From an uncultured Clostridia bacterium (GTDB lineage: Bacteria; Bacillota; Clostridia; Christensenellales; Aristaeellaceae), in NCBI GenBank assembly GCA_934632155.1, contig CAKTXZ010000005.1:62001-126000 (forward strand): a stretch of 64,000 nt of DNA, read 5' to 3'. The notes below the pieces were generated by a model. That model worked only from the letters and a program-made list of their open reading frames with translations. It searched no databases and had not been told where the DNA came from. Positions 1-8,397 of this stretch are shown piece after piece; positions within the stretch are counted from its first letter, which is position 1, and each line of letters starts with the position of its first letter. Made by a program: the position numbers and the translations under genes.

Positions 1-1
1 C

Positions 2-1438
2 GAGGCGCTGGCGCGCGGCGCGCTGCGCGGCGCGCGCGGTAACAGCGGCGTGATTACCAGCCAGCTGTACCGCGGCTTTGCGCGCGCGGTGGAGGGCTTG
101 GAAGTCATTACGCCCATGGATTTTGCCAAGGCGCTTAAGTCGGGCGCGGACACGGCGTATAAGGCCGTGATGAAGCCCAAGGAGGGTACGATTCTCACCG
201 TTGCCCGCGTCATTGCGGAGGATGCGCTGCGTCAGGCGCAGCTTGCGCCCAACGATTACGACGCGTTGTTCAACGTGATTCTCACCAGCGGCGAAAGCAT
301 CCTCAAGCGCACGCCCGAGATGCTGCCCGTGCTCAAGCAGGCGGGCGTTGTGGACGCCGGCGGCCGCGGACTGCTGACGCTCTATACCGGCTACGCCGCG
401 GCGCTGCGGGGCGAGGCCATCGAGGCGCTGCCTGCTCAAACGCATGAAAAGCCCGAGATGGAGTTTAATGACGACCATGACGCGATCGGCGAGATCAAGT
501 TCGCCTACTGCACCGAATTTTTGATTCAGAACCTGAAGGAAACGGCGCGGGAGGGGGATATCGATACCTTCCGCCGCCAGCTCAACCGCATCGGCGACTG
601 CGTGCTGGTGGTGGGCGATTTGTCGCTGGTCAAGGTGCATGTGCATACCAACGATCCGGGCAAGGCGCTGCAATACGGACTGGCGCTGGGCGAACTGGTC
701 AACCTGAAAATTGAAAACATGGTGGAGCAGCGCCGCGAAAACCAGCGCCGCAAGGCGGAAAAGGCGCAGAACGCGCCGCCCAAGCCCTTTGGCATGGTCA
801 GCGTTTCGCTGGGCGACGGCTTCAGCAAAATCCTTAAGGATCTGCAGGTGGATCAGGTGGTTGAGGGCGGCCAGACCATGAACCCGTCGATTGAGGATCT
901 GCAGAAGGCGATTGACGCGGTGAACGCCGACACGGTGTTCGTTTTCCCCAATAACGGCAACATCATTCTGGCGGCGCGGCAGGCGGCCGAGCTTTCGCAG
1001 AAGGATGTGCGCGTTATCCCCACCAAGAACGTGGCCATGGGCATCGCCGCGGCGGTGGCGTTCCAGCCCGATCTTTCCGCGGACGAAAACGCCGCGCGCA
1101 TGGAGGAGGCCGCGCAGCGCGTGCGTACCGGCACGATCACCTACGCCGTGCGCAACAGCGAGTTTGAGGATATGCACATTTCGCAGGGCGATATTATCGG
1201 CCTGCATAATGGCAAGGTGGAATTCAAGGCCGGTAACGTTCACGACGTCGCGATTCCCATGATGGAGGCCATCGTGACGGAGGACGACGGCCTGATTACC
1301 GTCTACTACGGCGCGGAAACCAAGGAGGAGGACGCGAACGCCTTGGGCGGGGAGCTCGAGCGCCTCTTCCCCGACTGCGACGTGGAGGTGCATTACGGTG
1401 GCCAGCCGCTGTACTATTATCTGATTTCTGTGGAATAA
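2..1438 (+). CDS. fakA: FakA-type fatty acid kinase, 5' end cut by window
   Basis: The reading frame is open from base 2, so the true start lies outside the window; 478 residues remain of about 550 usual. The first residues include GARGNSGVITSQ, the conserved loop of the DAK2 (DhaL-like) nucleotide-binding domain, which continues to about residue 130. A middle domain and a C-terminal domain follow, ending in GGQPLYYYLISVE, as is typical of FakA. FakA phosphorylates fatty acids held by DegV-like FakB proteins, feeding exogenous fatty acids into phospholipid synthesis in the cytoplasm. No FakB is visible here. A GTG at 50 looks like a start but is the valine of the conserved GNSGV loop. Family assignment is firm; the substrate is known from the family only. 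Confidence 0.9.
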   Translation, partial: EALARGALRGARGNSGVITSQLYRGFARAVEGLEVITPMDFAKALKSGADTAYKAVMKPKEGTILTVARVIAEDALRQAQLAPNDYDALFNVILTSGESILKRTPEMLPVLKQAGVVDAGGRGLLTLYTGYAAALRGEAIEALPAQTHEKPEMEFNDDHDAIGEIKFAYCTEFLIQNLKETAREGDIDTFRRQLNRIGDCVLVVGDLSLVKVHVHTNDPGKALQYGLALGELVNLKIENMVEQRRENQRRKAEKAQNAPPKPFGMVSVSLGDGFSKILKDLQVDQVVEGGQTMNPSIEDLQKAIDAVNADTVFVFPNNGNIILAARQAAELSQKDVRVIPTKNVAMGIAAAVAFQPDLSADENAARMEEAAQRVRTGTITYAVRNSEFEDMHISQGDIIGLHNGKVEFKAGNVHDVAIPMMEAIVTEDDGLITVYYGAETKEEDANALGGELERLFPDCDVEVHYGGQPLYYYLISVE

Positions 1439-1488
1439 GCGGGCTGTATTCCGGCAATTTTTGAACAATTTTCATACCGCGCCGCCCC

Positions 1489-1516
1489 TTGACAGCCCGG
1501 TTTATCGGGGTAAGAT
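1489..1516 (+). promoter_or_regulatory. Sigma-A-type promoter for ilvE
   Basis: TTGACA at 1489-1494 and TAAGAT at 1511-1516 are separated by 16 bases. It lies in the fakA-ilvE gap, upstream of a terminator-like hairpin, so transcripts from it would carry that hairpin in their leader. Confidence 0.6.
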
Positions 1517-1574
1517 AAGGACGCATGCGCGCAGAAGCCGCGCCGGGCGGGATATACCGCGCGGCAGGCGTTTT

Positions 1575-1599
1575 CCGGGGCGACATGCCCCGGTTTTTT
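1575..1599 (+). terminator. Rho-independent terminator / possible attenuator before ilvE
   Basis: CCGGGGC at 1575-1581 pairs with GCCCCGG at 1587-1593 around a 5-base loop, followed by six T (1594-1599). It is 28 bases before the ilvE start and downstream of the promoter at 1489-1516. It may end fakA transcription, act as an attenuator for ilvE, or both. Confidence 0.75.
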
Positions 1600-1627
1600 G
1601 ATTGCGCCGGAACGGGAGGAAGCCGGA

Positions 1628-2689
1628 ATGAACATCGAGATCATGAAAACCATCGCGCCTAAGGAAAAGCCCGCCGCCGACCGGCTGGGCTTTGGAAGGT
1701 ATTTTACCGATCATATGCTCCTGACGGATTATGAGGCCGGGCGCGGCTGGCACGATGCGCGGATTGTGCCCTTTGGGCCGCTGACGCTGCATCCTGCCGC
1801 GACGGTGTTTCATTACGGCGCGGAGATCTTTGAGGGGCTGAAGGCCTATCGCCGGCCGGACGGCGAGGTGCAGCTCTTTCGCCCGTGGGAGAATGTCCGG
1901 CGGCTGAACCATTCCGCCGAGCGGATGGCGCTGCCGCAGCTGGACGCGGCGTTTGCGCTGCAGGCGATCAAAACGCTGGCTCGGGTGGAAAAGGAATGGG
2001 CGCCTGATTTACCCGGAACAAGCCTGTACCTGCGGCCGTTTTTGCTGGGAAACGACGAGACGCTGGGCGTGCATACCGTGCGCCGCGCGCTGTTTGCCAT
2101 CATTGCCTCGCCGGTGGGCGCTTATTACGCCGCGGGGCTGAGCCCGGTCAGCATTATGATTGAAACGCGCGATGTGCGCGCCGTGCGCGGCGGCACGGGC
2201 TACGCCAAATGCGGCGGGAACTACGGCGCGTCCATGCGCGCGGGCGAGAACGCTGCGGAGCGGGGCTACGATCAGGTGCTGTGGCTGGACGGCGTGGAGC
2301 GCCGGTACGTGGAGGAAGTGGGCAGCATGAACGTCATGTTCCTCATCGGAGATACGGTGGTTACGCCCGCGCTGACGGGCTCCGTGCTGCCGGGCATTAC
2401 GCGTATGAGCTGCATCGAACTGCTGCGGGAAAAGGGCTATCGCGTGGAGGAGAGGCTGCTTTCGGCGCAGGAGCTGCTTTCCGCCGCGCAAAGCGGCGCG
2501 CTGCGCGAGGCGTGGGGCTGCGGCACGGCGGCGGTTGTGTCGCCCATCGGCGCGTTGGCGATGGATGGAGCGCGCTATACGGTGGCGGACGGCGGCGTTG
2601 GAAAACTGACGCGCGCGCTGTATGACACGCTGACCGATATTCAATGGGGGCGGACGCCCGATACGCACGGCTGGACGTGCCCGGTTTGA
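1628..2689 (+). CDS. ilvE: Branched-chain amino acid aminotransferase
   Basis: This 353-residue class IV PLP aminotransferase catalyses the last step of leucine, isoleucine and valine synthesis and the first step of their breakdown. The fold-type IV pattern is clear: the FHYGAEIFEGLKAYR stretch near residues 61-75, the PLP lysine in YAKCGGNYG (K194), and VEEVGSMNVMF, the phosphate-cup region. The chosen ATG has GGGAGGA 7 bases upstream; an in-frame TTG 30 bases earlier lies inside the terminator T-run and is rejected. The gene stands alone behind its own promoter and a terminator-like leader. The call as IlvE rather than D-amino acid or aminodeoxychorismate lyase rests on length and the long N-terminal domain. 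Confidence 0.93.
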   Translation: MNIEIMKTIAPKEKPAADRLGFGRYFTDHMLLTDYEAGRGWHDARIVPFGPLTLHPAATVFHYGAEIFEGLKAYRRPDGEVQLFRPWENVRRLNHSAERMALPQLDAAFALQAIKTLARVEKEWAPDLPGTSLYLRPFLLGNDETLGVHTVRRALFAIIASPVGAYYAAGLSPVSIMIETRDVRAVRGGTGYAKCGGNYGASMRAGENAAERGYDQVLWLDGVERRYVEEVGSMNVMFLIGDTVVTPALTGSVLPGITRMSCIELLREKGYRVEERLLSAQELLSAAQSGALREAWGCGTAAVVSPIGALAMDGARYTVADGGVGKLTRALYDTLTDIQWGRTPDTHGWTCPV

Positions 2690-3156
2690 CGCGCGCGTTT
2701 CATTCGCCGGGCGGCATGCGCGGCGTTTGCTCATGCGCCTTTGGCAAGGTGATATTCACTGCCGATAAGCCTTGGTTTTTCATCTCTGAACGGAAGAACG
2801 GACTGCCCGAAGCTGCGGCTGATTCGTGCTAAGGCGGGCGGTGTATGGATTCCGGAAAGGGCTTCCGGCGCGTTCGCCTTGCGCATCAAGGCGGGAAGGA
2901 GGCGGGCCCAATGCCGCGCGCTCCGCTTGCATGTGCTTCTTCCGTCATTGCCTTATGCCGAATGGCGCTAGCCCCGCGCCGCACACGCGCTTCTGGTTCA
3001 CGCGGCGCGCTTCGTACGTCTTGCATGTTCCCCTGAACGTTATATGAGACCGGCGGAAAGGTTGCCGAAAGCAAACGCTCCGGCGCATGGCATAAAGGCC
3101 TGCGGTCGGAGCGTTCGCGTTGTGCGCCTGCCGCCTGTTGCGCGGCGTTCAAGGAT
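2690..3156. other. Intergenic region without recognisable gene
   Basis: About 470 bases between the ends of convergent ilvE and pfkA. Short open frames here lack a convincing ribosome binding site and known motifs. A weak hairpin (CAAGG near 2745 with CCTTG near 2770, then TTTTT) may end ilvE transcription. A second hairpin has arms AACGCTCCG near 3075 and CGGAGCGTT near 3110. Nothing else is supported. Confidence 0.5.
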
Positions 3157-3197
3157 AGGAAAAGGGAACCCTTTGCCTTTGCAAAGAATTCCCCTTC
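3157..3197 (-). terminator. Terminator of the pfkA operon
   Basis: On the minus strand a long imperfect stem (arms at 3181-3196 and 3160-3176, G-U pairs tolerated, 4-base loop) is followed by TTTTC. It lies 43 bases after the pfkA stop. The arm contains the GGGGAA motif seen in several other gene-end hairpins in this window. Confidence 0.7.
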
Positions 3198-3239
3198 GCA
3201 ACCTGCTTTTCGCTTTGCGCAAGCTTCGGTTTGTGCAAA

Positions 3240-4289
3240 TCAGAGCGAATTAATCAGGTTAAACAGCTTTTTGTTGAAGCGGCGCTTTTCAGCCAGCGCC
3301 TTTTCGATGGGCATATGGAAGGTGCGGCCGTTCTTCACGCCGATGACCTGATTGCCGATTTGCTGATGCAGAAGCTGCACGGCCATCGCGCCGGACTCGA
3401 AGGCGAAGGTGCTGTCCTTCGCGGTGGGGGCGTGACCGCGCTGGGTGTAGCCGATCACGGTGTGGCGAACCTCGGCGTTGCCGCACTTACGCTTGAGTAT
3501 GCTGGTAAAACGGTCGGCGTCCATGGGCTCGCCGGGGTAGCCCTCCTTGCCGTAGGGCGCAAGGAACTTGTATACGTCAAAGGGCGCCATCGAACGCCAG
3601 CAGCCTTCGGCCACAACGACGGTCGCGCGGGTATTGCCCTGCGCAATCTGGCGGTTGAGCTGCGCGGCGATCTGGTCGACCTTCCATTTGACCTCGGGCA
3701 CGACGCAGATTTCTGCGCCCGTCGCCACGGCGGTGGACAGGGCGATATCGCCGCAATCGCGTCCCATGACCTCGACCACATGCGGCCGGTCGTGCGAACG
3801 GGAGGTGGCGCGAATGGCGCGCACGGCGTCCACGCATACGTTGACCGCGGTGTCGTAGCCCAGCGTGATTTCAGTATAGGCAAGATCGTTGTCGATCGTG
3901 CCGGGAATGCCGATGCAGGGAATGCCCAGCTTGCACAGGTGCATAGCGCCCTGAAAGCTGCCGTCGCCGCCGATGACCACCAGCCCGCTTACATCCAAAT
4001 CGCGCAGCGTCTTAGCCGCTTTTTCGCGAACGGCGGGGTCGAGAAATTCGCGGCAGCGCGCCGTGCGCAGGTACGTGCCCGGCATATCGGCGATATCCAG
4101 CACCGTATCCAGATCCAGCCGGATAAAATCGTCCTCCGCCTTTGCGCCGCGGCCGAGCAGGCCGTTGTAGCCGTGCTTGATGCCGATGAGGGGTATGCCG
4201 TAATACGCGGCGTTGCGCGCCACGCTCATAACCGCCGCGTTCATGCCGGGGCTGTCGCCGCCGCTGGTTAAAATGGCAATGTTCGACAT
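3240..4289 (-). CDS. pfkA: ATP-dependent 6-phosphofructokinase
   Basis: This protein of 349 residues catalyses the committed step of glycolysis, fructose 6-phosphate to fructose 1,6-bisphosphate. The N-terminal GGDSPGMNAAV, the IGGDGSFQGA loop and GTIDND (catalytic aspartate D133) are all present. The glycine at position 110 (GGDG) is the residue that marks ATP-using rather than pyrophosphate-using enzymes, which carry aspartate there. The ATG at 4289 has AAAGGAG just upstream; an earlier in-frame ATG at 4310 would leave no ribosome binding site. It follows a small gene by 24 bases, so both are probably one transcript. Length is slightly above the 320 residues of E. coli PfkA. Confidence 0.96.
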   Translation of the reverse strand: MSNIAILTSGGDSPGMNAAVMSVARNAAYYGIPLIGIKHGYNGLLGRGAKAEDDFIRLDLDTVLDIADMPGTYLRTARCREFLDPAVREKAAKTLRDLDVSGLVVIGGDGSFQGAMHLCKLGIPCIGIPGTIDNDLAYTEITLGYDTAVNVCVDAVRAIRATSRSHDRPHVVEVMGRDCGDIALSTAVATGAEICVVPEVKWKVDQIAAQLNRQIAQGNTRATVVVAEGCWRSMAPFDVYKFLAPYGKEGYPGEPMDADRFTSILKRKCGNAEVRHTVIGYTQRGHAPTAKDSTFAFESGAMAVQLLHQQIGNQVIGVKNGRTFHMPIEKALAEKRRFNKKLFNLINSL

Positions 4290-4313
4290 GGGTTTTCTCT
4301 CCTTTTGCATGGG

Positions 4314-4532
4314 TCAGAGCAGAAGGTTGTTTTCAATCAGAAGCTGCTGCGCCTCCACCGCCTCCGCATTGAGCACCATGATCTCATAATAATTTTCTTC
4401 CGACGAAACGGTGCGGTAAACCTGTCGGCTGCGCGCAAGAATGCCCTCGCGCGAAAGCAGCGCCAGAATTTCGTTGGCGTGCTTTTCGCTGCGCGCCATG
4501 TGGATGACCTTCCACTTTGCGCTTTGCGTCAT
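4314..4532 (-). CDS. Small DUF2007-like protein upstream of pfkA
   Basis: A 72-residue soluble protein starting MTQSAKWKVIHMA, with a second half containing SSEENYYEIMVLNAEAVE. This pattern (short alpha/beta protein, SSEENYYEI core) matches the small proteins next to pfkA in many Clostridia, variously labelled DUF2007, putative signal transducer or, wrongly, glutamate decarboxylase. Its function is unknown. The frame stays open another 63 codons upstream, but the start at 4532 has GAAGGGAA in the right place and matches family length. The stop is 24 bases before pfkA, which suggests co-transcription and perhaps a role linked to glycolysis; that link is inference from gene order only. Confidence 0.7.
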   Translation of the reverse strand: MTQSAKWKVIHMARSEKHANEILALLSREGILARSRQVYRTVSSEENYYEIMVLNAEAVEAQQLLIENNLLL

Positions 4533-4617
4533 GGCATTTCCCTTCCTTCGGAATGATTGCGGCTTTTCCACGCAGGCTTTTTCGGCGCGAAAAACCGCCG
4601 GGCAGTTTTCCTCGTTC

Positions 4618-4626
4618 ATTATAGCA
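4618..4626 (-). promoter_or_regulatory. Extended -10 promoter for the pfkA operon
   Basis: On the minus strand TGC precedes TATAAT (4623 to 4618), an extended -10 element about 90 bases before the DUF2007-like start. No good -35 box is seen at 17 bases, which is tolerable for extended -10 promoters. Confidence 0.5.
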
Positions 4627-4754
4627 TGTTCGCGCACAACATGCCATATCTTTTCAAAAAAAATCTCATTTTTACCCATCAGAATTGCAGGGAAAACAGG
4701 GGTTTTCAGAGAAGACAACAAAATCTGGCATCATGGCGCAAAGGAGGAAACGGC

Positions 4755-6029
4755 ATGCTCAGACAGGGGACGGCGCAGCGGCGGGCGGCGCGCGCGCTGG
4801 CGATGGCGATTGAGCAGCCCACGCTGGCCTCCGGCCCGGACGAGCCGTTTTCGCGGCTGCACACGCTTTTGCGCGAGCTGTTTCCCTCGCTGTTTTCGCA
4901 TGCGCAGTGTGAAATTATCAAGGGGCGCGCGATGCTTCTTTCGCTTCCCGGCGCGGGCGACGCGCAGCCGCTGGTGTTTCTTTCTCATCTGGACGTCGCG
5001 CCGATTCGCTTGCCCGATCGCTGGACGTTTCCGCCCTTTTCGGGGGAGCTTCACGACGGCTATGTGTACGGCCGCGGCGCGGCGGACATGAAGGGGCATC
5101 TGATCGCGCTGCTGACGGCGGCGGAATCGCTGCTGGAGAGCGGGGTGCACCCGCGTTCGGATATTTATTTCGCTTTTTCCTGCGACGAGGAGATTCGCGG
5201 CGACAGTATGCAGCGGCTGCGCGCGCTTTTGCAGGCGCGCGGCGTTTCGCCCGCGTTCGTGCTGGACGAGGGCGGCGCGGTGACGGAATTGCCCACGCTG
5301 TGCGAAAAGCGAACGGCGCTTATCGGCGTGAGCGAAAAGGGGCGGATGTGCTTTACCCTGACGGCGGACGGCGAAAGGAGCACGGAAACGCTGCTTCGCG
5401 CCGCCGAGCGCCTGCTGCGCCTTCGCTTTACGCCGCGAATCTGTCCGGCGACGGGCATGATGCTTTCGGCGCTGGCGGATGAGATGCACGGCGTGACGCG
5501 TTTTTGCGCGCTGCACCCGCGCGCGCTGCAGCGTCCGCTGCTGCGCAGGCTGGACAGGACGGTGTACGGCCGATCGCTTACCCGCACGCAAATGAGCGTA
5601 AGCGCGCTGCGCGGCGACGCGCTGCGCGGGGAAAGGGCGGCGATCAGCTTTCAGGCGTCCATTTTGCCCGGCGACGAGGCGCGCGCGCTGCTGGAGCGCA
5701 TCCGCCGCGTGATCGGCGACGACCGCGTGCTCGTCACCGTGAACGTGATGGATGAGCCGAGCGTGATTTCCCCCGCCGCAGGCCCGGCATGGGATGCGCT
5801 GACCACCGCGATTCAGGTGCATTTCCCCGGGGTGAAGACCGTGCCCTATATGCTCAACGGCAGCTCCGACGCGCGGCGCATGGAGGCGCTGTGCCCCTTT
5901 GTTTATCGCTTCAGCCCGTTCATTCTGCCGCCGGAGGAAATGGCTCGCATGCACGGCGTGGACGAGCGGCTGAGCGTGGAAAACCTGCTGCGCGGCGTTG
6001 ATTTTTTCCGCCAGATGCTCATGGCGTAG
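4755..6029 (+). CDS. M20-family metallopeptidase
   Basis: This 424-residue cytoplasmic zinc exopeptidase belongs to the M20/M25/M40 family. Metal and catalytic positions are visible: LSHLDVAPI (H78, D80), GRGAADMKG (bridging D111), FSCDEEIRG (E145 general base, E146 ligand), VLDEGG (D171) and a late MARMHG histidine. An insert of about 190 residues between the second metal motif and the C-terminus is the dimerisation (lid) domain. The ATG is chosen because AAGGAGG sits 7 bases upstream; the frame is open earlier but lacks a signal. Substrate could be an N-acyl amino acid, a dipeptide or a carboxypeptidase substrate; the sequence does not decide. It stands alone between divergent pfkA and the VanW pair. 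Confidence 0.85.
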   Translation: MLRQGTAQRRAARALAMAIEQPTLASGPDEPFSRLHTLLRELFPSLFSHAQCEIIKGRAMLLSLPGAGDAQPLVFLSHLDVAPIRLPDRWTFPPFSGELHDGYVYGRGAADMKGHLIALLTAAESLLESGVHPRSDIYFAFSCDEEIRGDSMQRLRALLQARGVSPAFVLDEGGAVTELPTLCEKRTALIGVSEKGRMCFTLTADGERSTETLLRAAERLLRLRFTPRICPATGMMLSALADEMHGVTRFCALHPRALQRPLLRRLDRTVYGRSLTRTQMSVSALRGDALRGERAAISFQASILPGDEARALLERIRRVIGDDRVLVTVNVMDEPSVISPAAGPAWDALTTAIQVHFPGVKTVPYMLNGSSDARRMEALCPFVYRFSPFILPPEEMARMHGVDERLSVENLLRGVDFFRQMLMA

Positions 6030-6079
6030 GGCGCGCGGGCGCCGCCTGCCGGCAAATGTAAATTTTGCCTGCCGGGGAT

Positions 6080-6107
6080 TTGCCAGACGCGCAAAAGATG
6101 GTATAAT
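6080..6107 (+). promoter_or_regulatory. Promoter for the VanW pair
   Basis: TTGCCA at 6080-6085, 16 bases, then TATAAT at 6102-6107. An imperfect inverted repeat (arms CCGGCAAA near 6050 and TTTTGCCTGCCGG near 6064) lies just upstream and could be an operator or the end of the M20 transcript. Confidence 0.6.
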
Positions 6108-6112
6108 TGATG

Positions 6113-6296
6113 TTGAAACCCGCGGAGCAGTTTGTCCGGGCCGGCGGGAGGCTGAAGACGGCGCCCCCGACAGGCCGGGGATTGTTGCGCGACAGGCAGG
6201 CCGGCGCCTGCGCCTGCCAGCGCGGCTCGGTCTGCTCCGGCCGGTATTTTGCGGTCGCGGCCCGCATCGCCGCCGTATATGGATTGGAGGAAGCAC
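6113..6296 (+). other. Structured 5' leader of the VanW operon
   Basis: About 185 bases separate the likely transcription start from the vanW start codon. GGAGCAG (6124-6130) can pair with CTGCTCC (6232-6238), closing a domain that holds at least two local hairpins: CCCC/GGGG arms near 6165-6180, and GGCAGGC/GCCTGCC near 6195-6218. There is no terminator T-run. The leader is long and foldable, but I cannot match it to a known riboswitch; the conserved parts of the c-di-AMP class were looked for and not seen. Confidence 0.4.
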
Positions 6297-7319
6297 GTGA
6301 GAAGAAAGCTGACGGCTCTGACGCTCGTTCTATTGCTGCTGCTGCCGCTCGCCGCGCAGGCCAAGAGCGCCAGCACAGCCAAAACCGTCAAAAAAAAGCC
6401 CCAGTATTACGGAATCATTACCCGCCGCTATGAAAACAGCACCACCAGCGTTTATGCCGAAATGGATAAGGACACCAAGGCGGTGCGATACCTGAATCCG
6501 GGCACGAAGATCGATATTCTGGAGATTTACCCCAACTGGGTGGAGATCGACAACAAGGGAAAGTCGGGCTATGTGCTGCGCAACCGCATCGACGTGCTGG
6601 AGGCGGTGGATCCCGTTCATACGCCGCCCTATCCCTGCGTGGTGCATCGCTTTTACGCCGTGATCGACCGCACCGTCCATGTCAAGAGCGACAAGAGCGC
6701 GGAAAGCGAGACGCTTTCCACCCTGACGGCGGGGGCGCGCGCCGCCTTTATCGGCGTGGAGGACGGCTGGGCGAAGCTGATTTACCACCGCCAGTACGGC
6801 TATATCGATACCCGTGAGCTGGGCGAGCTTTTGCCCGTTGCGGGCGATGTGAGCGTGGCGGACGCGCAGACGCCCGTCGCGGTGTTTACCTCGTATTATA
6901 ACGACAACAAGGACCGTATCAACAACCTGACGACGGCCTGCGGCTATATCAGCAAGGTAATGCAGCCGGGCGAGACCATGAATTTTAACGACACCGTCGG
7001 CCCCTTCAACGCGCGCAACGGCTATCTGCCCGCGCCCGTGCTGGTGGATGGCAAGGTGAAAAACAATTACGGCGGCGGTTCGTGTCAGGTGTCCTCCACG
7101 CTGTGGGATACGCTGATTCAGCTGCCCGGCATTACCACGCTCATGCGCAAGCCGCACGGCGACAACGCCGCGTCCTACCTGCCGCACGGCAACGACGCGT
7201 CCTCCGGTACGGATAATCTGAACCTGATTTTTCGCAACGATTATGATTTCCCCATCCGCATCGACGCTTCTACGCACGACAACGCGCTGTTTGTGGCAAT
7301 CTACAAGGAGACGAGATGA
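6297..7319 (+). CDS. Secreted SH3-domain VanW-family protein 1
   Basis: Predicted export: an Arg/Lys start, a leucine-rich core (LVLLLLLPLAA) and a cleavage site near AQA-KS. The mature protein has two SH3-like segments (about residues 40-100 and 110-180, each ending in a YGYI/GYV-type strand). A VanW domain follows from about residue 190, with the YGGGSCQVSSTLWD core and the terminal NDYDFPIRI strand. VanW domains are common in extracytoplasmic proteins of Firmicutes; their biochemical role is unsettled, with cell-wall links inferred from vancomycin clusters. The GTG start is preferred because GGAGG lies 6 bases upstream; an ATG at 6279 lacks a signal. The next gene begins one base after this stop and is a paralogue. 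Total length is 340 residues. Confidence 0.8.
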   Translation: MRRKLTALTLVLLLLLPLAAQAKSASTAKTVKKKPQYYGIITRRYENSTTSVYAEMDKDTKAVRYLNPGTKIDILEIYPNWVEIDNKGKSGYVLRNRIDVLEAVDPVHTPPYPCVVHRFYAVIDRTVHVKSDKSAESETLSTLTAGARAAFIGVEDGWAKLIYHRQYGYIDTRELGELLPVAGDVSVADAQTPVAVFTSYYNDNKDRINNLTTACGYISKVMQPGETMNFNDTVGPFNARNGYLPAPVLVDGKVKNNYGGGSCQVSSTLWDTLIQLPGITTLMRKPHGDNAASYLPHGNDASSGTDNLNLIFRNDYDFPIRIDASTHDNALFVAIYKETR

Positions 7320-7320
7320 T

Positions 7321-8352
7321 ATGAAGCGATGGCTGGCGCTGCTGCTGGCGCTGCTGCTTTTGCCCCTGTCCGGGGCGCTGTGCCGCGCGGAGGAAACGTC
7401 CGCGGCGGAGGACAGGCCCTACCGCTATTCCGGCAAAATGCGCCTGAGCGCGCGGGTCTACGCCGGGTGGAGCATGACCAAGGGCGTGGATCAGATCGGC
7501 ACGATTCCGCAAAAGGCCTATGTGCAGATTCATGCCTACACGCCGGATTTTGCCTACGTTACCTATCCGCAGGGCAATGTGACGGGCTATGTCAAGCGTG
7601 TGTGCATTCAGGATATCAAGGTGCGCGGGCAGCAGAATATTCCGCCCTTCGGCGTGGAATTCAACCGCTTCATCGCTTTTGTCTCCGCTCAGGACGCGCC
7701 GGTTACGGATACGCCGGGCGGCGGAAAAACGCTCGTTACGCTGCATCAGGGCTGCCGCGTTTCCCTGATCGGCTTTGAGAACGGCTATGCGAAGCTGATT
7801 TATCACCGCCAGTACGGCTATATCGATTCGAACCTGCTGGCGGAGGCGCTGCCGGTTTATCGCGATCCCGAAGCCGCCGGGACGGACGCGCCGATCGCGG
7901 CCTATACCTCGTTTTATAAGCTGACCACCGATGAAAGCAACCAGAACCGCATCGTCAACCTGAAGGTGGCCTGCGACCGGATGGCGGCGCTGCGCTTTGA
8001 ACCGGGCGATAAGCTGGATTTTAACGCGCAGGTCGGCCCCTACAGCAAAAGGAACGGTTATCTGCCGGCGGGCACGCTGTCCAATGAGCAGGTTTCCACC
8101 GGCTATGGCGGCGGCACCTGTCAGGTTTCCTCTACGCTCTATAACGTTGTGCTGCAGTTACCCGGCCTGACGGTGCTTTACCGCCGCGCGCATGGCGATA
8201 ACGGCGCCAGCTACCTGCCCATTCACATGGACGCGGCCGTGGGAAATTCCTCGCTGAATTTTAAGTTCCGCAACGATTATTCCTTCCCCGTGCGCATTGA
8301 GGGCACGGTGCAGGACGGCGCGCTGACGATCGCCATCTATCGCGCGGAGTAG
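7321..8352 (+). CDS. Secreted SH3-domain VanW-family protein 2
   Basis: This 343-residue paralogue of the preceding gene begins one base after its stop. It has a signal peptide (MKRWLALLLALLLLPLSG), SH3-like repeats sharing the AKLIYHRQYGYID block with its neighbour, and a C-terminal VanW domain with YGGGTCQVSSTLYN and NDYSFPVRI. AAGGAGACGAG, inside the end of the upstream gene, serves as its ribosome binding site, so translation is probably coupled. The pair probably arose by tandem duplication and then diverged, mostly in the first SH3 segment. The role is probably in the cell envelope, but no substrate or partner is shown by sequence. Confidence 0.8.
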   Translation: MKRWLALLLALLLLPLSGALCRAEETSAAEDRPYRYSGKMRLSARVYAGWSMTKGVDQIGTIPQKAYVQIHAYTPDFAYVTYPQGNVTGYVKRVCIQDIKVRGQQNIPPFGVEFNRFIAFVSAQDAPVTDTPGGGKTLVTLHQGCRVSLIGFENGYAKLIYHRQYGYIDSNLLAEALPVYRDPEAAGTDAPIAAYTSFYKLTTDESNQNRIVNLKVACDRMAALRFEPGDKLDFNAQVGPYSKRNGYLPAGTLSNEQVSTGYGGGTCQVSSTLYNVVLQLPGLTVLYRRAHGDNGASYLPIHMDAAVGNSSLNFKFRNDYSFPVRIEGTVQDGALTIAIYRAE

Positions 8353-8397
8353 GGCGCTCGCGGCGCCTGTTTTTTGCCCGCGTCTGTCTCCCCCAAA

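Noticed and set aside
1525..1600. Possible leader peptide in the ilvE leader
   Set aside because: The frame from ATG 1525 has no stop before the hairpin, is not enriched in Leu, Ile or Val, and has no good ribosome binding site.
2690..3156. Small open frames in the ilvE-pfkA gap
   Set aside because: Several overlapping short frames in different phases, no ribosome binding sites, no motif; typical of GC-rich spacer.
3231..4271. Plus-strand open frame opposite pfkA
   Set aside because: Shadow of pfkA, without a domain or ribosome binding site.
6113..6296. c-di-AMP (ydaO) riboswitch before envelope genes
   Set aside because: Position and gene type fit, but the conserved blocks of that class could not be found in the leader.
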